Shown one piece after another: positions 53,201 through 64,000 of a stretch of 64,000 nucleotides of DNA. Below the pieces are notes generated by a model. It had not been told where the DNA came from, ran no database searches, and worked only from the letters and a program-made list of their open reading frames with translations. Each line of letters starts with the position of its first letter. Position 1 is the stretch's first letter. The DNA is from Prosapia bicincta (Eukaryota > Arthropoda > Insecta > Hemiptera > Cercopidae), in NCBI GenBank assembly GCA_036971475.1, contig JBAIZL010000003.1, positions 104,064,233 through 104,128,232 on the forward strand, read 5' to 3'. The position numbers were made by a program, and so were the translations under genes.

Positions 53201-53894
53201 GTTCTCGCTCTTCAAGTTCTTGTTTTAAGACTCACACTTTTTATAGCTGTCTTTCTTTGCTAATTACTTGCCTTACCCAACACCTGACAAAGTTGTTACG
53301 TTCTTACAGGGGTTCAATCAATTATAAAGAAATTTTAGTCTGAATAACTATTGAATTATTCACAAACTTTCCTGACTAATATTATTTACACACCCAATAT
53401 TTATAAAAGAATCCAACCATTGTTTTAATTAGGTCTATTAATAACAAATAGATTAGTTAATCATCTATTTAGACTAAACACACTCTGTCTGCTACTAAAG
53501 TTTTTACTCTCTTCACTACATTGCAAATTTTGATCTATTTAAACCTAACAAAATCTTTATATATCGACTTACTCCTTCTATTAATTTCTATATGCTTTCC
53601 CTCTAAAAGTTTCCATGCTTTACAAGGTACTCAAGAGGAAAAGGACTGCCCTAAGCCATAAATGACAGGTAGGGCTTTGCTTTTTACAGTAAATAAGACA
53701 TTAGATTTTACAATTAAGAGCAAGAAAGTATTACTGTTATGTAGTGTATATTTTCAGTACACATAGAAAAAACTATAAAAATAAGTACATGAAGGAAATC
53801 AGTTATATACTGGAGGAAAGTACTAGTTTATAAATGTTTGAATAGCTACACTCTCGAAAAATAAGAAAAGATTTTACTCTCTACATTGGCTCAC
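53201..53894. other. No gene recognised
   Basis: AT-rich sequence between the gypsy remnant and a PLE-9 fragment. No signals were seen. Confidence 0.4.
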
Positions 53895-53936
53895 AGCATT
53901 GAACAATGCACTGACCTAGTGCAAAACACATCTACT
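53895..53936 (+). ncRNA. Hammerhead-like motif, PLE-9 (decayed)
   Basis: AGCA, TTGAACAA plus T, helix II GCACT-GACCT-AGTGC, AAA (for GAA), ACACAT, C, TACT. Helix I has one mismatch. The downstream TTTTGCCAAGT phrase is shared with the PLE-9 pieces at 56245 and 57114. Confidence 0.5.
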
Positions 53937-54393
53937 GAAAAAAAACAGTGAGTAGTGGTTTATTTTGCCAAGTTTAAACCAAAAGTGTAGTTGGTACTAG
54001 GTTTCAGTTTTCTAATATTTTTGACTTTTTTAATATAATATTTTTTCATAATTCATACTCATGTTTGTTAACATTTATTTGTATCAAACCACATTGTGTA
54101 TTGGTATTTAAGAAACAACGGTAAACATATAAAACATACATTGTATACTAATAATAATGTTAAGAATAAACTTGGAAATCACATGGTTAAGAATCATCTG
54201 TTTAATAAATACCTAACAATAACCACTATTTGTTAAAAGTTCAAACTGTTATTAAAATTAAACAAACAAAGTTAGTTGAAATCTGCAAAAAAAGTGTCCC
54301 TTTTAGTTGCAGTTTTAGTTGCATGTTGAAAACCAACAGTTTTAGGTGCTATTTGTATGCTATTTTTTAAATTAAAACAAAATCTACATATAG

Positions 54394-55782
54394 ATGTCAT
54401 TAGAAAGTATTATTATTAATTTTGTTTTGTTATGTTCACTGGCTTTTATTCATAAAAATGTTGAAGAAATTTCTAATAAAATTACTGGTAAGCCTACCTT
54501 TTCATATTTTTAAATGCAGTATTAGTTATAAAGTTATTGAGTGATGTCTGTGAAAATCATATAAAAAGAGTTCATTTCCACCCCAAACTTTTAGAATAAG
54601 GCATGTCTAATAAATCCTAATATTCAAAGGTGAGGTTGAAAGATAATTCATATTGTAACCAAGAGCCTTACAACAGATAATTAATAAATTAACATTTTTA
54701 ATGAAGTTGCTTGTTCTAATCATCTTGAATACACTGATTAAATTATAACTTATAATTTAATTAATTAAGTAAAATAGTGCAGTATTAAATTGCTTAGTCA
54801 TGGACATTTTTTGTGTGCTGTATACATGATAACAAAATACATTTAGTTTTTGAAATACTTAAATAAATTAACAAAAAGTAAATATATAAAATTCAACCTT
54901 TTTCATTAGATTCTCAAAAAAAAAATTTTTTTTAAATATATATATATATCATTGCTAAAAGAAAAAGCAAAATTAAAAAAACATTACATGTAATGTATAT
55001 AGCTTCATCTAAGAAAATGAATAATCACTTAGAAAATATACAACTTTTATACTTTTGTTCACGCAAAATATAAAAAAACAAAAAAATTAAAAGTTTTTGT
55101 TTCTAATTGAAATAAATAAGAATATTGTTTTTATTGTTTTTTTAAAGTATTTAAAAAAAAAGTTATTTATGAAAATTATGACATACATTTTATAGGAAAC
55201 TTATTCTACACATATAAATTATACAGTTTTTATGAAAAGTATGTACTACAAACATTGAAAGAAAAGAAATATGAAATATCCCACACATATTTTTTTAAGA
55301 CCAGTAGAGCATACTTGAAAAGGTAATAATGTTTTATTGTCTATTGCTGTTTTATATATATTACTGCTGAAACACTAGTTTAGTTTCATTTTATTATCAT
55401 GAACATTGAAGATCATTGTTGTTTATAATTGATGTACCAACAAAAAATAATGAGTCCAAACACAAATATGACAATTTCATTCTAAAAACAATTTATAACA
55501 AAGAACACAGACACATATCACTTTCACTATATGTACTTAAACAAGATACTTGCTATTTATGAGAGTTAACTTTCAAAGATTGATAGTATCTCCATTATCG
55601 AGCATCACTGACTGTGGGTTGTAGTAGACTGCCTGGTGTGGAATTTCGTTGTCAACTACCACACCAGGCAATCTGCTACAACCCCCAGTCAGTGATGCTC
55701 GATAATGGAGATACTATCAATCTTTGAAAGTTAACTCGCATAAATACCAAGTAAGATTCTTGTTTAAGTACATATAGTGAAA

Positions 55783-55832
<50 letters not shown>

Positions 55833-58800
55833 ATTACATCATAAACTCCTCATTACTTGTTATCCAGATGGACATTTTAAACCCGCCAACAGACCTCTCA
55901 GGAAAACGCCTTAACTGGAATAGACTGATTTATCTTTCCAAATCTTTGATTTTGTATGGCCACCATTGACTCACGTTTCGTCCAAATAATAAATCGTATG
56001 ACCTTCCTCGCCATAGGCTTTTATTTTTCTCAAGTAATCTCTTCTCCATAAAACAATATCTTCTTTGTCTAACTCTATACTTTTACGATTATGTTTCTCA
56101 TAACTGAAGTTAAACTTTTTTAATATGTGAAACAAAGTGGTTCGTCTTGGTTAGGTAAGCTTAACTGTTTGTTGGTATTAACTATGTGTAGTACTTTATT
56201 TAAAGTCGGAAGTTCATTTTTAAAAAAACAACTAATGTACTTTTCTCCTTATCCCGAAACGCATCTGCTGAATAATTCATTAAGTATTGGTTTTTTTGCC
56301 AAGTCAATTAAAAAAAGTGTAATTTATACAAAAACCTCAAAATGTACAACACAAAAACTGCAAGTATTAAAAATAGTTTTGGTTTTCTTTTTGACAGAAG
56401 ACTTGAGCATACCGGTTTTTTTTTTCACCAATTAAAAAAATACAAACGCTCTAAGCAGAAACTCCTGCAGATATGCTACTTTCTGTGCAATATTTCTGAT
56501 ACGGCATTCTGGATTTTCATCAATTAAATTTTTATAAAGACGTAAAATAACTTCTCTTTGCCTGGAGTGTACCACTTTCTTTTATCACCCTCATTTATTT
56601 TTTTTGACGGGTGATGACATAGCTTAAAACTTAATCCTTAAAATTCAACAACATCACAAACACACATAATAACCAACAATCATAAATTATTCCACAGTTA
56701 CTCACAACTAAAAAATGTCAGGCAAAATAAACAGACGAGAAAATGTAACCCTGGATGTTTTCAGATTAACTGTTAATCGGGAAGCAAGACATTTCATTTT
56801 GGTCACATGGTTTCACAGCCAATAGGGTTGCCAAAATCGTTATCTTCATGTGAACAGTTCACCCCTTGGTGCTGCAAACACATTCTGAATAAATAATAGG
56901 TTAGCGCCATTATTCAATGCTGCAAGTCACGGCCAAGACTTGCCCACGTGTGTTGTGTTGGTGTGAGTCTGTGGTGTATTGGTGTTCTGTGGTATGTTAT
57001 TTTTCACATAATTAACAACTACTCCTTGAACAATAAAACACCACAGAACACCAATACACCACAGACTCACACCAACACAACACACATGAGCAACAGTCTT
57101 GTCTGTGACTCAGAGCATTGAATATAGCACTGACCTAGTGCGAAACACGTCTGCTGAATAAATCAGTAAGAAGTGGTTTTTTGCCAAGTAAATAAAAAAA
57201 AGTGCACAAAATGATGTGTACTTTTGCACATCATTATTGCGAAATAATTTTGCTTGTTAGAATAGCAATTCAGTAAGTCAGCTGATATTTCACAAGATAG
57301 TGAGTATGTAAAGTAATGAGTTAGTTGTCAACAGGTTTCTGTAAAATCTATTCTGCTCGTTTCTTGATGTAATCATCTTAAATTCACTGATTAAACTAAT
57401 TTTAAACTTTTTTTCACTTAGCTTTTTTAAAAAATGTTTTAACTTGCCTTAGTAGCACTTACTTTTCTTGTTGAGGACGGCCGTTTCGGGAGATGTGTCC
57501 CTTTGTCAACTCAGACCATAACTCAATTTAAAAAAGTGAAGTGATTACTAGTAGCTCACGCGAAGATGGAATCAACAAATGTTAATTTTAAACTATTTAA
57601 CTAAGTGAATATGTAATTGCTTACTTGCTGACGCGTTTCAAAACGATCGTTCCTTTTACGAAGCTAACCCTCTACTCATAGCGAGTAGTTAAGTAGTATA
57701 AAATTAGTAGACTATTCTGCTCATCAAAAACATTAATCATCTTTTGTTCTCGTATATTATTTTACTCATTCACTGACAAGTAAAAAAAGCAAACATTGTA
57801 ATGTATATTGTGTATAGAATTAATTTAATGAATTGATAAATCGACCAATAGTTATGAGATAAGTGAGTGATTAAAACAATTTTAATAATATTTTGTTTCA
57901 TATATTGTGTGAATTGAAATTGAGTATTTTAAGTTTATTGGTCATGCCTAAAAAATACAATCAGTAGAGATACAAGGGCTTAGAATTTTTTTTATAATGC
58001 CATTATAAGTTGACTGATTTTTGCAAGAAGTAAATATTTAAAGTTTAGGAACAATATTAATGTTAAATTTAAAATAATATAAATGAAAATTGGTGGTGCT
58101 AGTTCCTGAAAATTTCGCACTAAAACAACATTAACTGTAAACAATTCTAAAACAGAAAAGGCAGAAGTGGCCTTGTTATGTAGAAACTTAACACTGAAAC
58201 AAAATCAACTGAAACTGCTTCCACAACAGGTAATAATATTTTAAAGTTTCTTAAAATAATTAATATTGTTAGAATAATATGTTATGAAAGCTAAGTGTTT
58301 GAATAACTAACTGTTATTTTGAAATCGTTAATATATAAGTACAGTTTACATCTGATGGAATCATAAATATAAATTCTAATTTCCTTCCAGATGACCTAGA
58401 ACTTGATTGGTGTACATGTAATTTTACTATCCAACCAAAGAAAACATTCTGAAAATTTAATTTTTTAATTGTAAACTAGTAGTTTTTGCATTATATTAGC
58501 TAAGCAATATTTGAATAAAAAACTAATAAAACAAAAAATACACTTCAGATTTTTAATTAAATTCTTTACTAAAAATTACTCTATGACTTTTTGTATACCA
58601 AGGTTGATATTTTTCATCATGAAACGACTTATCATTATAAACTGTATGAACTACTTAACAGATAAGTTTTTTTAAATATTCTCTTACAAATTTTAAATGC
58701 AAATTAAAAGTTTATTTAAATTCATAGGTTTTATCAAGATCGAACTGGAATGTCAGTATTTGTTCAAATGCTTGATGGGCTACTACCAGTCAATCTGTTA

Positions 58801-61790
58801 TTACATTTAGTTCAAAAATATTCTGAAGAAATAATTAAATTTAGAAAATTATTTCTAATGATTCACAAAAATGTATACAAAAATAAATTTTACATTTTAA
58901 GCAGGGAGTTGACTTATTAAAATTGTAGATAAGTGATTTTAAATGATTCTGAGGTGGTAATGAAGATTGCTTAGTGCAATCACAAACCTTATATCTCAGT
59001 ACATTTTTCATAAATTTACTTAAATTTAAAGTTCTTTATACAAGTTTTCAAAATTATACTTCTTTAACTTTTTAAGGCCTTGGACTTGAAATTTTAGAAG
59101 TATTTTTGCTTTAAACTCTGTAAGGATGTGATCTGTTATAATTCTGTCAGTTTAATTATAATTGTGAGTAGCCAACTTACAGAGGTTTTACTGTAAATGT
59201 AAGGGTGTTGAGCTTTTTATATGAAACACTTGAATGGAAAGTTTGGAGGATCTTCAATCATCAACCTCAAGCAGTGGGAATGGTACATCAGATTTTTCCT
59301 TGGGGTTATAAAAAGATTCAATTTGTGGACTTGAGAGAGGAATGAAATTATTACAATAACCTTTTTGTTACCATTCATAATCAAGTGATGGTGAAAACAA
59401 TTTTAAATATATAAAGAGGTCAGCATTGAACACTTCATATCATATTGGCAATATACCTCAGACAAAAAGTTAACCTTCCAAGCCATTACTATGTATTTTT
59501 AAAAATTACAAATTAATAAATTAAAATAAATACGAGTATGCTGTTTTAATATTTAATCAAAGTAATCATATTTAATTTTTCAGGTGATACATTCTGGCAA
59601 AAAGTAAGTATCTTACTCAATACAGTATTTTAGATTAGACTGTAAGGGCACTTGAATGATTGTGGATTTTTCAAATTAAAAAGTTATATTGTATTTCATG
59701 AATATTTTTTCCACTGTTTGTTTATTTTATTACACTATTATTACTTATTTAATATATCCAAAATTTTATTATAAATTATATTCTAACTTTTACATCTGTT
59801 CACTCACCCTCACATATGCAAACACACAAATAGTTTATACAATAACAAATACTAAAAACTAGTAGAACATGTGAAGATGGAATCAACAAATATAAATAAC
59901 AAATAATTAACTTATATGAAATAGCCTCAACTTCTCAGTCCTAGCCTGTTGGAATGTCATTATGTTTATTCTTGTTTGATCCCACACAGCTATTATAGTG
60001 CTAATGTTCTTTAAAATTTTAAAAAAATAACTCTAAAAGAAATCATGTTTTGAAATATTTTATTTTACTAAACACAGATAATGTAAACTCAGATTCCTTT
60101 GCACCAATATTCAAATTCATTTCATAAATTAAATATATTCTAGGTACCAATAAAAATCATGCTTTATGTAAATGCATGTAATAACAAGATATAGCTATAT
60201 ATCTGTAAAAATATATAGCTATATGAGTATGATATTAGTATTACATATAATATAAAATTTTATTACAGTTTTTCTTTCATCTCATACATTAAACTGAAGT
60301 AGTAGAGGTTCAATAGTTTCCAAAGATAGAAGCCATTAGTTGCTCCAAGAAAAGTTTTATTAAATTTTAATTTCATGTGGTATTACATTAAACATTTATA
60401 TTTGTTGATTCCATCTTCACGTGAGCTACTAGTTTTCACTAAATGATTATAAATATTTATAAACTTGTTTATAGTAGCACTTACTTATATTTGTTGAGGA
60501 CGGCCGTTTCGGGAAATGTGTCCCATTGTCAACTCAGACCGTAACTGATCTCAAGGTTTACATAGGTTAGGGTGATAGGGTGGGGGTGGGATATTATGGT
60601 AGTGTGGGTGTATTTTGTGAGTATTAGGAGTTATGATGTCAAAAGTGTGTGTGAGTTATAATGTAGTTGTATATTAAGTACGTATGTAGGGTGTAGTTTG
60701 AAGTGTCTGTATATTTCGTAACATAACATATTTCTTGACATCATAACTCCTAATACTCACAAAATACACCACACCACCATAATATACCACCACCCCCCCA
60801 ACACCCTAACCTACGATAACCTTGAGATTAGTTATGGTCTGAGTTGACAATGGGACATATCTCCTGAAACGGCCGTCCTCAACAAATATAAGTAAGTGCT
60901 ACTATAGGCAAGTTTGTAAATATTTATAATCATTTAGTAAATTTTTATACCTACAATATCCACTTAGATTACATCTAGCTTATTACCATATTTATTAAGT
61001 GTCTGTCGTGTAAAGGAGGACATAACTATGAGCTGAAGTTTGTACAAAGGATAGTGATGGTACAAAAACTTGTTTGATGAAGAGAATAAATAAACCAAAG
61101 AATGTAAAGGTCCAAGGGGAACATTTTAACACACTCATTGTTTTCAAGAAAGGCAAGATTCATGAGTAAGAAATACCTAGGAACATCTTATTTAGATATA
61201 CACATTTTTTTCAAAACATTACAAGGAATGTTCTGACTATTGTCATCATAATCATTAGTATCCATGTCGAAGGATTTGATGATTACCACTGACAACAGCA
61301 AAATTAGGTATTGTAATTATTAAACTGATCATAATTAATTTAATTTGTGTTTCTATCTTCAAATTAAGTTAATAGTTGATAAATTTATCCACAAAATATA
61401 AATTTAAAAAGCAAATCTGTGAGTTGACTTGAATTATTTGTTCACAAAGAGTTTATGAACAAAGTTTGAAAATAATTAAAATTTCTAAAAAACACTAAAT
61501 TACGGTTCATTTAATGCTCTTCACTTAGGTGTAGTTGAAGGTCCTGGGTATGCACACCACATTTCCTGATAGACTATTCACTAAACACTTTACATTAGTT
61601 AAGTCAAAATGTTCGCTAAATCAAATTGATTACGTAAATAGTTTCACTAACAAATTAACCCCAAACTGTAACCCGCCCTATTTTGCAAATGTTTTGAGTG
61701 TTTTAATTTATTTAAGAAACATTATTTATCTTTATCCACTACCTTATTCTTTATACTTGCAGAGGCTCGCTGGGTCAGTTGTTTTCCTGA
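54394..61790 (+). CDS. Putative small four-exon gene, membrane-anchored 71-residue protein
   Basis: Four exons with GT/AG borders and matching phases: 54394-54487 (donor GTAAGC), 58156-58229 (acceptor TTCTAAAACAG, donor GTAATA), 59584-59603 (acceptor TTTTTCAG, donor GTAAGT) and 61763-61790 (acceptor ACTTGCAG, stop TGA). The product starts MSLESIIINFVLLCSLAFIH, a signal-anchor-like hydrophobic stretch. KNVEEISNKITEKAEVALLC and NLTLKQNQLKLLPQQVIHSG follow, and the end is KKGSLGQLFS. No family was recognised. Three phase agreements in a row are encouraging, but the exons are short (one is 20 nt), so chance is possible. The first exon could instead be internal (TATATAG precedes the ATG). Confidence 0.3.
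54488..55516. other. No gene recognised
   Basis: AT-rich sequence. Only short simple repeats such as the (TA)n at 54939-54950 were seen. Confidence 0.4.
55517..55828. mobile_element. PLE-4 3'-end foldback with (TA)n
   Basis: The arms 55517-55642 and 55661-55787 are near-perfect inverted repeats around an 18-nt loop, followed by (TA)n to 55828. The arm sequence matches the 3' region of PLE-4 at 7069-7310 (TATCACTTTCACTATATGTA). No coding sequence. Confidence 0.8.
55860..56530 (-). pseudogene. DDE transposase fragment (YLDET type)
   Basis: Minus strand: INENPECRIRNIAQKVAYLQ near 56520, then PTLNKVLHIVNTNKQL and FNFSYEKHNRKSIELDKEDI (about 56120-56060). It continues VLWRRDYLRKIKAYGEEGHT, IYYLDET (catalytic Asp-Glu), a stop where the family has Trp, then VNGGHTKSKIWKDKSV, FLRGLLAGLKCPSG. 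The YLDETW-VNxGHTK pattern belongs to a group of arthropod transposases related to the Tc1/mariner-IS630 superfamily. It is broken by stops and by a PLE-9 piece at about 56245-56330. Confidence 0.6.
56245..56330 (+). mobile_element. PLE-9 fragment
   Basis: CCCGAAACGCATCTGCTGAA and the phrase GGTTTTTTTGCCAAGTCAAT align with PLE-9 at 57140-57200. Only the GAA and helix III side of the hammerhead-like motif remains (ACGCAT). Confidence 0.6.
56885..57200 (+). mobile_element. PLE-9 foldback
   Basis: Inverted arms at about 56905-56996 and 57040-57130 (GTGTTGGTGTGAGTCTGTGG and complement) with a loop near 57000-57039. The right arm runs on into the hammerhead-like motif and the GGTTTTTTGCCAAGTAAA tail. 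Confidence 0.7.
57114..57155 (+). ncRNA. Hammerhead-like motif, PLE-9
   Basis: Helix I AGCA (57114-57117) with TGCT (57152-57155), perfect. Core TTGAATAT plus A, helix II GCACT-GACCT-AGTGC, GAA, ACACGT, C. Helix III is one change from the palindrome ACGCGT. Confidence 0.6.
57405..57585 (-). mobile_element. PLE-10 fragment
   Basis: Contains the hammerhead-like motif and the flanking phrases AGTAGCACTTACTT and AGATGGAATCAACAAAT, which recur at 59870 and 60410-60480. Confidence 0.65.
57472..57513 (-). ncRNA. Hammerhead-like motif, PLE-10
   Basis: Minus strand: helix I TGAG with CTCA, core TTGACAA plus A, helix II GGGA-CACATC-TCCC, GAA, helix III the perfect palindrome ACGGCCGT, C. Confidence 0.65.
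57627..57665 (-). ncRNA. Hammerhead-like motif, PLE-11
   Basis: Minus strand: GCT with AGC, core TCGTAAA plus A, helix II GGAACG-AT-CGTTTT (G-U pairs), GAA, helix III the palindrome ACGCGT, C. The core departs from the consensus. Confidence 0.45.
60493..60534 (-). ncRNA. Hammerhead-like motif, PLE-10 left arm
   Basis: TGAG with CTCA, TTGACAA plus T, GGGA-CACATT-TCCC, GAA, ACGGCCGT, C. Confidence 0.65.
60840..60881 (+). ncRNA. Hammerhead-like motif, PLE-10 right arm
   Basis: TGAG (60840-60843) with CTCA (60878-60881), TTGACAA plus T, a helix II with one mismatch (GGGA-CATATC-TCCT), GAA, ACGGCCGT, C. Confidence 0.6.
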
Positions 61791-61799
61791 ACAATTGTA

Positions 61800-64000
61800 T
61801 CTTACAACTAACTCAGGCTGACTAGCGGTCTGTTAAATCATTCTAAATAAGACAGGTTATATTCAAAATCTCATTTGTGCTTACAAAAAAGATTTGATTT
61901 TAAAACAATTAAAATAGTAAAAATATACTTAAAAAAATTGCTTTTTACAAGTTTAATATCATAAATTAAAATAAAAAGTTTACATTCTTTAAAAAAATGT
62001 TTTGAGACAAAGCTAAGTTAATGCACGCTGGTATGCTATATTTACTGATTGTAATGAAAAATATAAAAAAATTAAATTAAAAAACATAACTTGGCAATCA
62101 CTTGAACTTACATGATTGTTTAGGATATATTATAATATATACAGGCTACTTTTATAACATCGTTAAATTTTGAAAATAATAAACTAAACGTAACACAGCC
62201 ACTTATAAAATATTTCCCTATTTTTATTCAATTTTGAAAAATAAATCATTAAAGGTTTTAATACAAAATTATGATTGCCAGCCCATGTCATCCTCCATTC
62301 AACGTAGCTAGTGGAAGATAGTTTTCCTCACGGTAATCTAGCACAAGATTCAAAATCTCCCCAACCTTGTATATTTAGAAAAAGGCCTTTCATTGGTTTA
62401 CTTATTTAACATGGCGTCCTTTTGACTAGATTTGTCATGAAACATTTTCAAAAACAAAAATTGTTTTTAAACAAAGCCGATTTTACATTAACTAAATAGC
62501 AAATATTTATGCAACATACTGATTTGTAACCAAAAATTATTTACACAATGCTAACACTCTTTTTGGTTGAAATAATATTCAGTGAGAAAATATTGGAAAA
62601 AGTAAATGTAATAACAAGTTAAATTCGATAAAATAAATCCCACTTTAACTTGAGATAGAGCTCAATACTTATTTGAAAAATAATTTGTGAGGAAAATCAA
62701 GTAGAGAGACAAGTGCCTTGTTCAAAGACTTGATTAAAATTGAAGGAAATAAAAGAGTTGCAAGATGACGAAGCTATGTGCCTGTCAAATTTAGTTGCAT
62801 AGAACAGAGAAGAGTACAATGCTGTGATTAGATATGCATGGTGCACAGAAAATTGTGCATGGTAAATTGTGTCGTAGATCGTACTTGGTAGTTTGACAGA
62901 TAGCCAAACTATATCAAAGAGATTAGAGCCTGTATCAAACATACTGCCCACCAAAAACCATTAGTTTTTAACCATAGCTTTGAGTTTTTTCGAGACGATT
63001 GTGGGTAAATTGTAGATCATGCATTGTAGATGGTTGTTGACATTCTAAAACAAGACACTTGGGGGAATAGAAAAGGTCTCGGAACCAGATTAATTCCAAT
63101 AGAAGAGAGAAATAGGAGAAGGCAGAGGTGGCCAAAGACCGGAGAGGAGTATCAAGAGAATACTAAGAGATAGTGTCAAAACTGTTGTAACAGTAAGAGT
63201 TCTTCAGAGAGTAAAAAAGGCGAGAATTTCAGATGTTGCCAAAGAGGAAGCGTTGTTGAAGAGGAGTGTGAAGAGAGGTGATTTAATTCTTCTTGAGTAT
63301 GGGGGGATGAGTAATACATGGTGCAGAGTGAAGAGCAAGATGATGAAAGTAGTCACATATAAGGTTGAAGTGATGGAACTTTTTGAGTAGAACCAGAAAA
63401 TGGTTAGTACCATAGATGAGAGCAGAGTGGTGTAACCTGCCCCTCCCCATAAGAAGATCTGGACTATAGTTAAAAGGCATCAGAAGCAGAAGGGAATTTT
63501 GAGGTTATTTATGGTGAGGAGAGACGATTATGTTAAAAAAAAAAAGAGTTTGAAAGGAGAGCGTTTTGATGCAACCATCAAAGAATGATTAATTTCCTGC
63601 TTCATAAGCTTAATGACTCAACGACTTTGCTGGATGAGGCAGAGTTTTGAGGTTGTCCAGTATGGTTGGCCTAGTAAGAGAGTTTCTGATATGATGTGGC
63701 CTAAAATAAGTTTTTCCAGTAGTCATTGAAAGTTGAGCAAGAGGTAGAGGAATTTTTAGGCTTCAGTGGTGTCGAAAATGTCAAGGAGATTAAAAAAGAG
63801 GCCCTTATTCATGTAGCAGTGTGTTATTTTTCTGGAGCATCGTTGCCATGTTTTAGTTGAAGCATAGTTAGTAGATTGAAAATTTGTACCTAAACCGTTG
63901 AGGCAGTATTGGTGCTGTTTTACCTGATGACGGCGTTTAGAAATGGAGAGACTTTTGAAATTTTGCGTTATTTATTAAGTTCATCATGAGTAGCTTCCAT
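61800..64000. other. No gene recognised
   Basis: 62700-63960 is purine-rich on the plus strand, and the minus strand has weak open frames (PDLLMGRGRLHHSALIYGTN) that I cannot assign. It may be an old mobile element. Nothing else was seen. Confidence 0.35.

Larger units (their letters stand above)
60398..60945. mobile_element. PLE-10 long foldback
   Basis: The arms (60438 to about 60650, and about 60735 to 60938) are imperfect inverted repeats of about 200 bp with a spacer of about 85 bp. Each arm has its own hammerhead-like motif. GATTCCATCTTCACGTGAGC left of the arms matches 57551-57575 reversed. No coding frame. Confidence 0.75.

Noticed and set aside
56127..56435. 102-codon plus-strand frame
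   Set aside because: Opposite strand of the DDE transposase fragment, crossing a PLE-9 insertion.
58738..58915. Plus-strand reading FYQDRTGMSVFVQMLDGLLP after an AG at 58729
   Set aside because: Open for about 60 codons but its phase does not fit the exon ending at 58229, and there is no matching donor; kept out of the putative small gene.

Overview
AT-rich nuclear DNA from an animal, most likely an arthropod. The window has spliceosomal introns, a DD34D mariner, Tigger, piggyBac, hAT, Ty3/gypsy, I-superfamily LINEs and many Penelope-like elements (PLEs). No bacterial gene organisation is visible. I cannot name the species.

Host genes. Eight consecutive exons on the minus strand (39289 down to 9539), each with GT/AG borders and matching phases, form the 5' half of a gene. 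It would encode a mitochondrial-type presequence and then one double-stranded-RNA-binding domain like that of DHX30 helicases. About 325 codons are present; the helicase core is not seen and should lie beyond the left end. The introns have filled with transposons: the intron at 9606-18139 holds a 9-bp minisatellite with a full-length LINE inside it, the intron at 25926-31232 holds a 1.4-kb PLE palindrome, and the intron at 31403-39153 holds a Tigger transposon. A weaker set of four short exons on the plus strand (54394-61790) could encode a 71-residue membrane-anchored protein.

Layout. 1-1272 nothing seen. 1286-3265 inverted PLE dimer. 4510-9360 cluster of three PLE families meeting at (TA)n. 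9539-31402 host gene body with minisatellite, LINE, mariner, Tigger-like elements and PLEs. 31505-34084 Tigger. 34864-36022 PLE. 39154-39289 first coding exon. 39401-41510 small PLE fragments and a Tigger remnant. 42365-50057 Ty3/gypsy element with gag and protease only, whose left LTR is interrupted by a piggyBac. 50484-53200 second, decayed gypsy element interrupted by a PLE and a hAT. 53895-60945 PLE fragments, a DDE transposase remnant and the putative small gene. 61800-64000 nothing recognised.

Main discovery. At least nine sequence-unrelated PLE families here share a roughly 35-45-nt motif with the layout of a small hammerhead ribozyme: complementary helix I strands, a core resembling CUGAUGA, one extra A or U, a helix II hairpin, GAA, and a loopless self-complementary helix III. 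Several insertions are head-to-head PLE dimers bounded by single 11-13-bp target-site duplications, so each dimer appears to have integrated as one unit.
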